From Bradyrhizobium sp. CSS354 (GTDB taxonomy: Bacteria > Pseudomonadota > Alphaproteobacteria > Rhizobiales > Xanthobacteraceae), in the NCBI RefSeq assembly GCF_029051725.1, contig NZ_JAACFU010000002.1, forward strand, positions 372,001 to 436,000: DNA of 64,000 bases. Direction: 5' to 3'. A program made the position numbers and the translations under genes. How positions within the stretch are numbered: position 1 is the first letter of the stretch; every line of letters begins with the position of its first letter. Of this stretch, positions 49,634 to 58,309 are shown one piece after another. A model generated the notes under the pieces. That model had not been told where the DNA came from and searched no databases. It worked only from the letters and a program-made list of their open reading frames with translations.

Positions 49634-50125
49634 TCAGGTGAGCAACGCGGGCAAGGCGAGCTGGGCGAATGGAAGGCACGCAGCGACATCGTCCTCGCCG
49701 TACCAGCCTGCCTCATGGAGCAGATTGAGCGAGCCGAGCGTGCGCCCGCACCAGCGCACGGGCATGTTGAGCACGCTTTCGCAGCCGAGCGAAGCGATCA
49801 GCTCGTGATCGGAAAACACCTCGCGCAGATCGTCCCGGGTGCGGCCGATATAGGCCTCGCCGCGGTCGAGCACGGCCTCGGTCCACGGCCCCGGCGCCAG
49901 GCGTTTGCGTCCGCCCGCCGGGTAAGGTCCGGGGAGATTGGAATACACCCGCGCTGCTTCCCTTGTGTCGTCGTCATAGGTCAGGATCGTGAACAGCTTG
50001 TGCCCGATCGCGGATTTCAAGGCGTCGTCCAGCGCCGAGTACAGAGCCTTCGGCTGATCCCCCCTGCCCTGCGCGGCCGCCACGGCGCAGAGCAGCGGAT
50101 CGGACCGGTGTTTCGTCTCCCTCAT
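49634..50125 (-). CDS. GAF-domain protein
   Basis: 163 residues. One GAF domain covers most of the length: YSALDDALKSAIGHKLFTIL, YIGRTRDDLREVFSDHELIA, and GCESVLNMPVRWCGRTLGSL. No kinase or output domain. Start overlaps the MFS stop (ATGA). A small-molecule sensor or a stand-alone enzyme subunit in the same operon. Confidence 0.82.
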   Translation of the reverse strand: MRETKHRSDPLLCAVAAAQGRGDQPKALYSALDDALKSAIGHKLFTILTYDDDTREAARVYSNLPGPYPAGGRKRLAPGPWTEAVLDRGEAYIGRTRDDLREVFSDHELIASLGCESVLNMPVRWCGRTLGSLNLLHEAGWYGEDDVAACLPFAQLALPALLT

Positions 50126-51480
50126 GCGACTTCACCCGCCGCAATCTCTTCCAGCGAACGGCCGCGCGTCGGCACCCCCATCAGCACCACGGTGAGCGCG
50201 CCTAACAGCAGCACGCTCGTGGTGAGGCCGAACACGCCGGCGAAGCCGAAATTCGGATAGAGATAGCCGACCAGGATCGGCGACACGATCGCACCGATGC
50301 GGCCGATTGCCGAGGCGAGCCCGGCGCCGGTGGTTCTGACCGCCGTCGGAAAGACCTCGGCGGTATAGGCATAGACGCCCGCATAGGTGCCGTTCATGAA
50401 GAAGGACAGCAAGATTCCCGCCATCATAATGTGCTGGTCGCTGTGCGCGAACGCCAGCCCGAGCGCGCTGGCGCCGCCGAGCACCATGTAGGAGGCGATC
50501 GTCGCCTGCCGGCCGATGCGCTCGTTGAAGTACGCGGCGCTGAAATAGCCGGGGATCTGCGCGCAATAGATCGCGATCGAATAGGCGAAGCTCTTGGTGA
50601 TGCTCATGCCGTTCTGGACCAGAAGGCCGGGAATCCAGACGAAGAAGGAATAGTAGCTGAACGTGATCGCAAGCCACATGATCCAGGTCATGATGGTGAT
50701 GCGCGCCTGGCGGCCGGCGAGCAGCGCGGCGAAATTGGCAAGCAGCGTCCCACCAGTCACCGCAGGCGCCGTGGCTTCGATGACCGGTTGCGGCAGGACA
50801 TGGCCTTGGCTCGCAAAACCGGCCTCGATCCTGTCCAGCACGGCTTCGGCTTCCTTCTCCCGACTCCGGCTTTCCAGCCAGCGCGGCGATTCCGGAAGCG
50901 CCCTGCGCCACCACAGCAGCATGACGACCGGCACCGCGGTGATCACCAGAACGATGCGCCAGCCGTTCTCGTAGGCGGGCACGATGAAATAGCCGAGCAA
51001 GGCCGCCGCGACGAAACCGAAGGAGAAGAATCCGGCGAGCGCGCCGGTAAAGCTGCCGCGGTAACGCCGTGCGACGAATTCCGCGAGATAGGGCGCAATG
51101 ATTGCGCTCTCCGCGCCGGTGCCCATGCCCGCGACGACGCGGGCGGCGAAGAAGGACGACCAATCGTTCACCGCCGCGCTGACGATGGATGCGACGCAAT
51201 AGAGCGCCAGCGCCGACATCATCACCGCACGACGGCCGATTAGGTCACCCAGCGTGCCCGCCAGCAGCGCGCCGAACAGGAAGCCGATATAGGTGCTGCT
51301 GCCGAGCACGCCGATCTGCACGCTCGACAGATTCCAGGTCGTGCGCAGCACCGGCAAAATGAACGCCAGCACGGCTGCGTCCATCGCGTCGAACATGTAG
51401 CCGAGCCCGCCCATCAGCAGCAGATGCCCGTGGAAGCGCGCGAATGGAAGGCGCTCGATGCGCGCCGAGATCATCGACAT
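50122..51480 (-). CDS. MFS transporter of the aromatic acid/sugar-porter type
   Basis: 452 residues, 12 membrane segments. Signature loops: GTLGDLIGRRAVMM (between helices 2 and 3) and LPESPRWLES. Resembles niacin/aromatic-acid carriers. First gene of the operon with the GAF and amidohydrolase genes, and divergent from a LysR gene. It likely imports the amidohydrolase substrate. Confidence 0.9.
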   Translation of the reverse strand: MSMISARIERLPFARFHGHLLLMGGLGYMFDAMDAAVLAFILPVLRTTWNLSSVQIGVLGSSTYIGFLFGALLAGTLGDLIGRRAVMMSALALYCVASIVSAAVNDWSSFFAARVVAGMGTGAESAIIAPYLAEFVARRYRGSFTGALAGFFSFGFVAAALLGYFIVPAYENGWRIVLVITAVPVVMLLWWRRALPESPRWLESRSREKEAEAVLDRIEAGFASQGHVLPQPVIEATAPAVTGGTLLANFAALLAGRQARITIMTWIMWLAITFSYYSFFVWIPGLLVQNGMSITKSFAYSIAIYCAQIPGYFSAAYFNERIGRQATIASYMVLGGASALGLAFAHSDQHIMMAGILLSFFMNGTYAGVYAYTAEVFPTAVRTTGAGLASAIGRIGAIVSPILVGYLYPNFGFAGVFGLTTSVLLLGALTVVLMGVPTRGRSLEEIAAGEVA

Positions 51481-51550
51481 GAAAGTCCCCTTGTGTCTGG
51501 CGGCCCGGCACTCCGCTCATTCCCGGGGGAACCATAGACAAGGAGATATT

Positions 51551-51574
51551 ATCGTCATAATTTATAATCATGAT
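51551..51574. promoter_or_regulatory. LysR-box-like dyad in divergent promoter
   Basis: ATCGTCATAA...AATCATGAT, an AT-rich imperfect dyad of the T-N11-A type, centred between the MFS operon (start 51480) and the LysR gene (51588). Confidence 0.5.
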
Positions 51575-51587
51575 CTAGCACATCACT

Positions 51588-52517
51588 GTGGTGAATGTTC
51601 TGTCGTTCCGAAAGCTCGACCTCAACCTGCTGAAAGTCTTCGAGGCCCTGATGACCGAGGGCAGCGTCACGCGCGCGGCCAACGCGCTTCTGATGACGCA
51701 GCCGGCGGTCAGCAACGCGCTCGCACGCCTGCGGGACGCGCTCGGCGATCCCCTGTTCGTCAGGTCCGGCACGGGCATCCGTCCGACCCAGCGCGCCGTT
51801 GTGCTGTGGGAGCCGATTGGCGAAGCGCTCGAAACCGTCCGCGGCGCGCTCGACGAGCAGGTGTTCGATCCGCGCCGTGCGCAGACCGAATTCAGCCTGT
51901 CGATGTCGGATTATGTCGCTTCGCTGGTGATGCCGAACCTGCTGAACCATTTCGGCAGTGTCGCGCCGAAGGCGCGAATCCATACCGTCCCCAACACCGT
52001 CGTGGAGATCGCCGACCAGCTCGAGGACAATCGCGTTGATTGTGTGTTGAGCGTCTATGTCAACGAAGCACAGCAGCCGGCCGCCATCCGCTCGCGCTCG
52101 CTGTGGACCGTCGACTACGCCTGCTTCATGCGGCGCGGTCATCCCCTCGCGACGATGAAGCGGCTGAGCACGCGCAGCTTCCTCAACGCGGGGCATGTCG
52201 ATGTGAGCCTCGCGGGCAAGACCTTGCCGTCCTACGACCTCTTCCTCGCCTCGCGCGGGCTGTCGCGCAACCTGGTTGCGACCGTCAATCACTACAGCGC
52301 CGCCTACGAGGTCGTGCGCCAGTCCGACCTGATCGCCGTGCTGCCGAGCGATCTGCGCTCGCAATCCCGGCACGCGCCGTTCCTGCACGCGATGCCGCTT
52401 CCGCTCAAGGCGCCGCCGCGCATCGTCAGCCTATTCTGGCACCAGCGCAACGACACCGTGCCGGCGCAGCGCTGGCTGCGCGAGACCCTGGTCGAGATGT
52501 TCGCCAGGTCCGACTGA
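51588..52517 (+). CDS. LysR-family transcriptional regulator
   Basis: 309 residues from GTG 51588; a second GTG at 51591 is equally possible. The helix-turn-helix is typical of the NodD/NahR side of the family: FRKLDLNLLKVFEALMTEGS, then RAANALLMTQPAVSNALARL and LFVRSGTGIRPT. The C-terminal periplasmic-binding fold is complete. Divergent from the MFS-GAF-amidohydrolase operon, which it most likely controls in response to the imported compound. Confidence 0.92.
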   Translation: MVNVLSFRKLDLNLLKVFEALMTEGSVTRAANALLMTQPAVSNALARLRDALGDPLFVRSGTGIRPTQRAVVLWEPIGEALETVRGALDEQVFDPRRAQTEFSLSMSDYVASLVMPNLLNHFGSVAPKARIHTVPNTVVEIADQLEDNRVDCVLSVYVNEAQQPAAIRSRSLWTVDYACFMRRGHPLATMKRLSTRSFLNAGHVDVSLAGKTLPSYDLFLASRGLSRNLVATVNHYSAAYEVVRQSDLIAVLPSDLRSQSRHAPFLHAMPLPLKAPPRIVSLFWHQRNDTVPAQRWLRETLVEMFARSD

Positions 52518-52669
52518 AAGCCGCGGGCAGCGGGCGGCCGACACCATGAAAAAAGGAAACAATGGGTTTCTCGAAGCAGCATTGTGCACCCGTCCCGGCT
52601 GCTTAGCTGCGACTAAAGCAATCCCCCACAGTGACAGGCGCGCAAGCCGCGCCCGCAGAGATCTCATCG

Positions 52670-53701
52670 ATGACCGCACCGCTCGAATTCGGACTGGACA
52701 CCTTTGGCGACGTCACCAGGGACGCCTCCGGCGCGATGCTTCCGCACGCGCAGGTGATCCGCAACGTCATCGACGAGGCGGTGCTGGCTGATGACCTCCG
52801 CCTCGATTTCATCGGCCTCGGCGAGCATCACCGCGCCGACTTCGCGATCTCGTCTCCCGAGACCGTGCTGGCCGCCGTCGCATCGCGGACCAAGCGGATC
52901 CATCTCGGCTCTGCCGTGACCGTGCTGAGCTCGGATGATCCGATCCGCGTCTTCCAGCGCTTTGCCACGCTGGACGCGCTTTCGAACGGACGCGCCGAGG
53001 TGATCCTTGGTCGCGGCTCGTTCACGGAGTCCTTTCCGCTGTTTGGCTTTGATTTGCGCAAGTACGAAGAGCTGTTCGAGGAGAAGCTCGATCTGTTCGC
53101 GGCACTGCTGTCGCAGAAGCCGGTGACCTGGGAAGGCAAGCTGCGTCCGCCGCTCAAGGATCAGCTGGTCTATCCCCCGGTCGAGAACGGCACGCTCAAG
53201 ACCTGGATCGGCGTCGGCGGCAGTCCGCAATCGGTGGTGCGCGCGGCACATTACGACCTGCCCTTGATGCTCGCGATCATCGGCGGCGATCCGGCGCGCT
53301 TCGCCCCCTTCGTCGATCTCTATCACCGCGCATTCAAGGAGTTCGGCCGCCCGGCACAGCCGATCGGCGTGCACTCGCCCGGCTACCTCGCCGAGACCGA
53401 CGAACAGGCGCGCGAGGAGCTGTGGCCCGACTACAAGGCGATGCGCGACCGCATCGGCAAGGAACGCGGCTGGCCACCGATGGGCCGCGACGAGTTCGTG
53501 AACGAGGCCGAGCATGGTTCGCTCTATGTCGGCTCGCCGGAGACGGTCGCGCGCAAGATCGCCAAGACCGCCAAGGCACTCGGCATCTCGCGCTTCCAGC
53601 TGAAGTATTCGGCGGGCCCGTTGCCGCACGAGAAGCTGATGAAGAGCATCGAGCTCTACGGGCGGAAGGTGGTGCCGATGGTGCGGGAGATGATGGGGTA
53701 A
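52670..53701 (+). CDS. Luciferase-like monooxygenase (LLM) family flavin oxidoreductase
   Basis: 343 residues from ATG 52670; a GTG at 52631 would add 13. Bacterial-luciferase TIM barrel: FGLDTFGDVTRD, DFIGLGEHHRADFAISSPE, GRAEVILGRGSFTESFPLFG and YVGSPETVARKIA. It uses reduced flavin (FMN or F420) to oxidise a small substrate. Located after the LysR gene in the same direction, it may belong to the same catabolic function. Confidence 0.88.
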   Translation: MTAPLEFGLDTFGDVTRDASGAMLPHAQVIRNVIDEAVLADDLRLDFIGLGEHHRADFAISSPETVLAAVASRTKRIHLGSAVTVLSSDDPIRVFQRFATLDALSNGRAEVILGRGSFTESFPLFGFDLRKYEELFEEKLDLFAALLSQKPVTWEGKLRPPLKDQLVYPPVENGTLKTWIGVGGSPQSVVRAAHYDLPLMLAIIGGDPARFAPFVDLYHRAFKEFGRPAQPIGVHSPGYLAETDEQAREELWPDYKAMRDRIGKERGWPPMGRDEFVNEAEHGSLYVGSPETVARKIAKTAKALGISRFQLKYSAGPLPHEKLMKSIELYGRKVVPMVREMMG

Positions 53702-53822
53702 CTTACGCTCTGAGCGAGTCCGCCTACGCCCTGCGGGCTACGGCGCGACAGCCTTCGCTCACTTCGCGCCATGACCATCGGTGCCGGCTTGCCGAGCCGT
53801 AGCTCGCGAAGCGAGCGAAGGC

Positions 53823-53908
53823 TGGTGGGGGAGGCAGGACTCGAACCTGCGAAGCCATAAGGCGGCTGATTTACAGTCAGCTCCCTTTGCCACTCGGGAC
53901 ACTCCCCC
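53823..53908 (-). tRNA. tRNA-Tyr (GTA)
   Basis: 86-nt class II tRNA with encoded CCA on the minus strand: acceptor GGGGGAG/CTCCCCC, anticodon stem GCTGA/TCAGC around CTGTAAA (anticodon GTA), and a long variable arm as expected for Tyr. Confidence 0.95.
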
Positions 53909-54114
53909 GCTCGACGGCAGCACAATCGGGCCGGACCTTGCCGGCGACCGAAGACGGCCATGGAACGTGAAGGCCGCGACAGCCCGGATGGGGGCGCGAC
54001 CGGGCGCGGTTATCGGCGAAGCGGTGGGGTAAAGTCAACCGAGGCGAACAGCTAAAATCGCCCCCGAAGCCACCCAAATTGCCATATTCCGGGACCCGTG
54101 ACACAAGCGAGCCC

Positions 54115-54945
54115 ATGAAGGATCGAAAATTCAACCCGAGGGGCCCCCGCGGCGGGTCTAAGCCCTTCAACAGGCCCGGAAAATCGGCTGGACGGCCGGC
54201 CCGGCGCGATCGCGATTCGGACACCGACGGGCCTGTCATCCTCTATGGCTGGCACACCGTCACCATGGCGCTCGCCAACCCCCAGCGGCAGATCCGCAAG
54301 CTGACCCTGACCGAGAACGCCGCAAGGCGTCTGGCGGACGAGAACATCGCGATCCCGGTCACACCCGAGATCGTCCGGCCCCAAGAGATCGACCGGCTGC
54401 TGTCGCCCGACGCCGTGCACCAGGGCCTGCTCGCCGAGGCCGATCCCCTCCCCTCGCCCGACATCGAGGATTTGGAGCAGGACGGCATCGTGCTGGTGCT
54501 CGACCAGATCACCGATCCGCACAATGTCGGCGCCATCCTGCGCTCGGCTGCGGCGTTTGCGGTGAAGGCGATCGTCACCACCGCGCGTCACAGTCCGGAA
54601 GCGACCGGCGTGCTGGCCAAGGCCGCCTCCGGCGCGCTGGAGCTGGTCCCGATGGTGACGGTGCAAAACCTCGCCCGCGCACTGACCACGCTGAACGAGC
54701 TCGGCTTCCAGACCGTCGGACTGGACAGTGAAGGCAGCGCGGATCTCTCCGAGGTCGCCCTGCGCGAGCCGCTCGCGCTGGTGCTGGGCGCCGAAGGCAA
54801 GGGCCTGCGGCAATTGACGCGCGAGACCTGCAGCGTCGTGGCGCGGCTCGACATGCCCGGCGAGATCAAGAGCCTCAACGTCTCGAATGCCGCCGTGCTC
54901 TCGCTCTATGTCGGCGCCAGTCGGCTCGGGCTGATGAAGCGATAA
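54115..54945 (+). CDS. rlmB: SpoU/TrmH-type rRNA 2'-O-methyltransferase (RlmB-like)
   Basis: 276 residues from ATG 54115. The first 35 residues are basic and Gly/Pro-rich. Then the substrate-binding domain (LYGWHTVTMALANPQRQIRK) precedes the SPOUT domain with motif 1 LVLDQITDPHNVGAILRSAA, motif 2 LALVLGAEGKGL and motif 3 SLNVSNAAVLSLY. These trefoil-knot motifs bind S-adenosylmethionine. The likely target is 23S rRNA G2251, by similarity to RlmB. Confidence 0.92.
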   Translation: MKDRKFNPRGPRGGSKPFNRPGKSAGRPARRDRDSDTDGPVILYGWHTVTMALANPQRQIRKLTLTENAARRLADENIAIPVTPEIVRPQEIDRLLSPDAVHQGLLAEADPLPSPDIEDLEQDGIVLVLDQITDPHNVGAILRSAAAFAVKAIVTTARHSPEATGVLAKAASGALELVPMVTVQNLARALTTLNELGFQTVGLDSEGSADLSEVALREPLALVLGAEGKGLRQLTRETCSVVARLDMPGEIKSLNVSNAAVLSLYVGASRLGLMKR

Positions 54946-54959
54946 CAAAGCAAAACAAA

Positions 54960-54986
54960 ACGCCCGTCCGCATCGCGGACGGGCGT
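54960..54986 (-). terminator. Terminator hairpin between convergent genes
   Basis: Perfect 12-bp stem ACGCCCGTCCGC/GCGGACGGGCGT with loop ATC. The A-rich stretch at 54946-54959 gives a U tract on the minus-strand transcript, so it mainly ends the gene at 55012. Confidence 0.88.
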
Positions 54987-55011
54987 CTCGTTGGCTCAAC
55001 CGATCAAGCGA

Positions 55012-55545
55012 TCAGTAATAGCGGCGCAGCACGCGGTGGCCGCCATAGTACGGCGCATGGCGCGGAGCGTAGCCGTAGCGCGGACCGTAGCCGTAATGCG
55101 TGCGCGGCAGATAGCCGGCGCGCGGGCCGTAGCCGTAGCGATACGGACGGTAATACGGGCGGCGGTAGGGATAGGCGGCCGGCGCTTCGACCGCGGCGGC
55201 GCGATAGCCGTAGCCGTTGCCGTAACCATAGCCACGGCCGTAGCCGTAATTGGCGGGCGCAACCACCGCGTCTTCACGATAGGTCGGATACGGCGCGAAG
55301 GCGCCCGGGCCGGTATAGGTCGGGCCCTGGTTGACGTGATAATATTGCGTGGTGGGCTCGGCGAGACGCTCATAGGCGCCATAACCGTAGCCGTAGCCGG
55401 CCCCATAACCGCCGCAGCCGGTGTTGCAGCCGGAATAGACCGGCGCGACCGGCTGGCACGGATTGAAGCCGCAGGCCGCGGCGGGCGCGGTAGCGACGAA
55501 CATCGCGGCAGCCGCCATGACCAGTCCCGAAATCATCTGACGCAT
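55012..55545 (-). CDS. Secreted Gly/Tyr-rich protein
   Basis: 177 residues with a signal peptide (MISGLVMAAAAMFVATAPAA) followed by CGFNPCQPVAPVYSGCNTGC, then YGYG-type repeats (GYGAGYGYGYGAYERL, YGYGRGYGYGNGYGYR, PYYRPYRYGYGPRAGY). Three or four cysteines lie near the mature N-terminus. Low complexity suggests a disordered or adhesive envelope protein. No enzyme motif. Confidence 0.8.
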   Translation of the reverse strand: MRQMISGLVMAAAAMFVATAPAAACGFNPCQPVAPVYSGCNTGCGGYGAGYGYGYGAYERLAEPTTQYYHVNQGPTYTGPGAFAPYPTYREDAVVAPANYGYGRGYGYGNGYGYRAAAVEAPAAYPYRRPYYRPYRYGYGPRAGYLPRTHYGYGPRYGYAPRHAPYYGGHRVLRRYY

Positions 55546-55584
55546 TGCTCTCTCCTGTTGATTTTCGTTTGTTGTTTTCGTTTC

Positions 55585-56070
55585 TTAACCCGGCGGCCTG
55601 CCGGGCATCTCTGCACGCGGCCGCGGCCGAGGACGCCGCGGCTGGTCGTTGATCTCAGGCGCGAGGATCACCGGCGGCGGATTGACGGGCACGTCCATCT
55701 GCGGCGGCAGCGGCGCCGATTGCGCGCCCCAGCTCTGGTAATAGCTCTCGGCGGGCTTGGGCATTTTGCGGTTCGCGGGCGGCTCGACCTCGAGCCGCCC
55801 ATAGCCGGGCCGCAGGCCCAGCGTCGGGTAGTAATGGCCGACGTCGGCGGGCTGGCGCTCGGCGACATAACGTCCGCCATAGATCGTGGGCTGCACCTGG
55901 ACGTTCTTCCCCAGGCCCCAGGTCCCCTCGACCGCGGCATAGGACGCGTCGATGTTGTTGATGATGATGGGCACGCCCGGGCGGCCGGGAACGACGATAT
56001 CGAAGCCGCCGCCGGCAAACGCCGTCGCGGGCAGTCCGATCAGAAACGCAGCGAGCGCAGATGCGCGCAT
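55585..56070 (-). CDS. Secreted proline-rich protein
   Basis: 161 residues from ATG 56070, with a signal peptide (MRASALAAFLIGLPATAFAG). The mature part has VPIIINNIDASYAAVEGTWG and a Pro/Arg-rich C-terminus (ILAPEINDQPRRPRPRPRAE). Adjacent to the Gly/Tyr-rich gene in the same direction. Function unknown. Confidence 0.7.
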   Translation of the reverse strand: MRASALAAFLIGLPATAFAGGGFDIVVPGRPGVPIIINNIDASYAAVEGTWGLGKNVQVQPTIYGGRYVAERQPADVGHYYPTLGLRPGYGRLEVEPPANRKMPKPAESYYQSWGAQSAPLPPQMDVPVNPPPVILAPEINDQPRRPRPRPRAEMPGRPPG

Positions 56071-56353
56071 GAGGGGATCCCATTTATTCGGCGACAACCT
56101 ACCCGATAGCGACGCAGAGAGGGTTAAGGCCCTCTCACCAATTGCTGGTAAGCCTAATGTGTAAGGATTGCGCGCCGCTCAAATGCTGTAAGGCGAACTA
56201 GCGAAGCATTAACGCCGCTGGACCCTGCAGTCGGGAACCATGGTGCGTGCTCACTTCCGTTTGAATATCGTTGACGAAAATCCACCGGTTTCAGCGGAAC
56301 GTCCGGCGCCCTCGGCGTTTAGCCCCCGTCAACAGAACGGGAGCCAAACAATC

Positions 56354-56863
56354 ATGAATATCAAACTTCTCGGAGCCACGGCGATTGCGGCGACCCTGGT
56401 GACAGGCTCTGCCATGGCGCAGGCCGTGATCACCAATCCGGGCCGGTGCGCGGCGCAATTCCCCAACGCCAACTGTCAGAACGTCGGACCGGGAAATCCG
56501 TACACCGATAGCGGCTATCGGCATCGTCGCGTGTCCTATCGCCAGACCAACAACGGCGATTGGAATAACGACTGGAACAGGAGCCGCACCGGCTTCTGGC
56601 CGACCGACGTAGCCACTGGCGCGGTCGGAGCAGCCGCCGGCGTGGCCGGCGCAGCCATCGGGACTGCGGGCGCAATCGCAACCGCCCCGTTCCGTGCCAC
56701 GAACGACGCCTACGCCTACGACAGTGGCTGGGATAATTCGTGGAATAATTCTTGGGACAACCGCGGCTGGGACACCCGCACCTACGCCCAGCGCAACGGC
56801 TTCGTCTGCACGCCCGGCACCTGGTTCAAGGGCCAAGACGGGCGCCGCCATATCTGCCAGTAA
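56354..56863 (+). CDS. Secreted Asn/Trp-rich protein
   Basis: 169 residues from ATG 56354, with a signal peptide (MNIKLLGATAIAATLVTGSA). The mature part has two cysteines near the start, an Asn/Trp-rich centre (NGDWNNDWNRSR), an alanine/glycine helix and GWDNSWNNSWDNRGWD repeats. The end YAQRNGFVCTPGTWFKGQDG may be a second small domain. Divergent from the two genes before it. Confidence 0.75.
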   Translation: MNIKLLGATAIAATLVTGSAMAQAVITNPGRCAAQFPNANCQNVGPGNPYTDSGYRHRRVSYRQTNNGDWNNDWNRSRTGFWPTDVATGAVGAAAGVAGAAIGTAGAIATAPFRATNDAYAYDSGWDNSWNNSWDNRGWDTRTYAQRNGFVCTPGTWFKGQDGRRHICQ

Positions 56864-56887
56864 GGCGGTTTGAACCGAACGCGACAG

Positions 56888-56913
56888 ATCAGGCGGCCTT
56901 CGGGCCGCCTGAT
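56888..56913 (+). terminator. Terminator hairpin
   Basis: ATCAGGCGGCC-TTCG-GGCCGCCTGAT: an 11-bp perfect stem with a stable TTCG loop, 25 bp after the gene. The following T run is weak. Confidence 0.75.
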
Positions 56914-57028
56914 TCATGTTTGCAGGAGCATCGCGGGTTCTGGCACTTTCCGGGCAAGTCTGGTATTGCGGCGCGCACGGGCGGACAGCCCCGGCATACG
57001 CCGGCCCTGCCCCGTTTTTCCAGGCGGC

Positions 57029-57103
57029 GCCGGCTTAGCTCAGCGGTAGAGCAGCGGTTTTGTAAACCGAAGGTCGGGGGTTCAATCCCCTCAGCCGGCA
57101 CCA
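57029..57103 (+). tRNA. tRNA-Thr (TGT)
   Basis: 75-nt cloverleaf with encoded CCA: acceptor GCCGGCT/AGCCGGC, anticodon loop TTTGTAA (TGT), T-arm GGGGG/CCCCT with loop TTCAATC. An integrase gene and foreign-looking genes follow its 3' end, the usual attachment position for islands. Confidence 0.95.
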
Positions 57104-57129
57104 GCGTTTACAACAGCTTATCCCTGATT

Positions 57130-57189
57130 TGTAGCCCGACCTATCTCAGCTCATCGCCGCAGATAGCTTCTTGGGCTACGCTGGGCTAC
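57130..57189. promoter_or_regulatory. GTAGCCC/GGGCTAC repeats beside tRNA-Thr
   Basis: GTAGCCC at 57131-57137 and two direct GGGCTAC copies at 57173-57179 and 57183-57189, the latter spaced by three bases. Placement just beyond the tRNA 3' end, and similarity in form to the TGCTACC pairs of the first element, suggest recombinase arm sites. Confidence 0.4.
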
Positions 57190-57404
57190 ACTAATGCAAC
57201 AGGACCCCACGGAAGCCCCAACATCTATTTTGAAGACCCTAAAGATATGAACCGAATACGGGACGACAACTCGCCGACGTGCAACAGCTGCTTGGCGCAA
57301 ACGATGCCTCGAAACTCAGCGAACGCGGGCTGAGATGCTCCGCAAGCACCGTGAGCCCGATGGCCCCAAGCGCGATGTCGAACTCGCCGTGGAGAAGAAC
57401 TTGG

Positions 57405-58060
57405 CTACGGCATAGATTGTAGTGAGCGACGTACAGCGCGACGGCTGCAACGTGGTTGTCAAGCTTCTTGCTAAAAGCCGTTCGTTAATCGCATGAACCG
57501 ACGCGAGGCCAGGCACAGCGAAAGGTGCTGGCGCTCGACGTAGGAGGTCGAAACGTACTGGTCGGGTCGCCCGATACTACGTCACGGCTTACAGCTACTA
57601 CGGCGGCGGGCGAGTACCGGCCCTGCGCTTCCTTTACCAGATGCGTTACCGAGTACGTCTTTACGATCACGCCATGTGAGGCATTCGGGCCAAAGGCGTC
57701 GCGGATCGCTACGCGTTAGGGGTGGAAGCCGTCCGTCGAAATCTCAGGCTGACCAATAACCCGGTTGCGGAGGTCGCGTAGGAAGTCTCCAAAGTACTTT
57801 CGTCGCTCCGCTTGCCAACGCCCCAGCTGATGATTGCCTTCTGCGTTCCGGCGATGCCGATGAAAACATACTGATCGCCCTTGGCGTTAATCTCGTGGCA
57901 CTGGACGTTCTTTTGCATCTTGCCAACGAAGCTCCACAACTCGTCAAGCTCAAGGCAAGGCGCTCGGTGCGCACGCCGACCATGATGCGGTCGTGCAGCT
58001 CCATGCAGCCCATGCCGACGCACAGGGCCAGGCTGGCAACGTTGGCGCGGGTATAAGACC
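57405..58060 (-). pseudogene. Decayed IS1-type transposase
   Basis: Minus-strand fragments in several frames join into one IS1-like transposase: VASLALCVGMGCMELHDRIM, then LELDELWSFVGKMQKNVQC (first DDE Asp), GDQYVFIGIAGTQKAIISWG, FLRDLRNRVIGQPEISTDGF, a stop, HGVIVKTYSVTHLVKEAQGR and finally SKKLDNHVAAVALYVAHYNL. At least three frameshifts and one stop make it non-functional. Terminal inverted repeats were not found. Confidence 0.8.
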
Positions 58061-58309
58061 ATTCCCAAACTCAACTTAGGCCACTGGCGACGGCACTCAT
58101 TTTTTCAAAAAGAACAAAACAAGAACAAACCCAACCGGATGCAAGCTTCGTGCGCCTCTTTGTCGGGACAACATTGCGCTCGCCTGCTGAGGGCAAACTT
58201 TCCGGTGCCAGACTGGCGCCGCCGTGGCTTCGGATCAGGCAAATTTCCGGCTTGCCAACCGCGGGTATAGGGAACAGGGCATGGACTAACGCAAGCGGGA
58301 GCATAAGCG

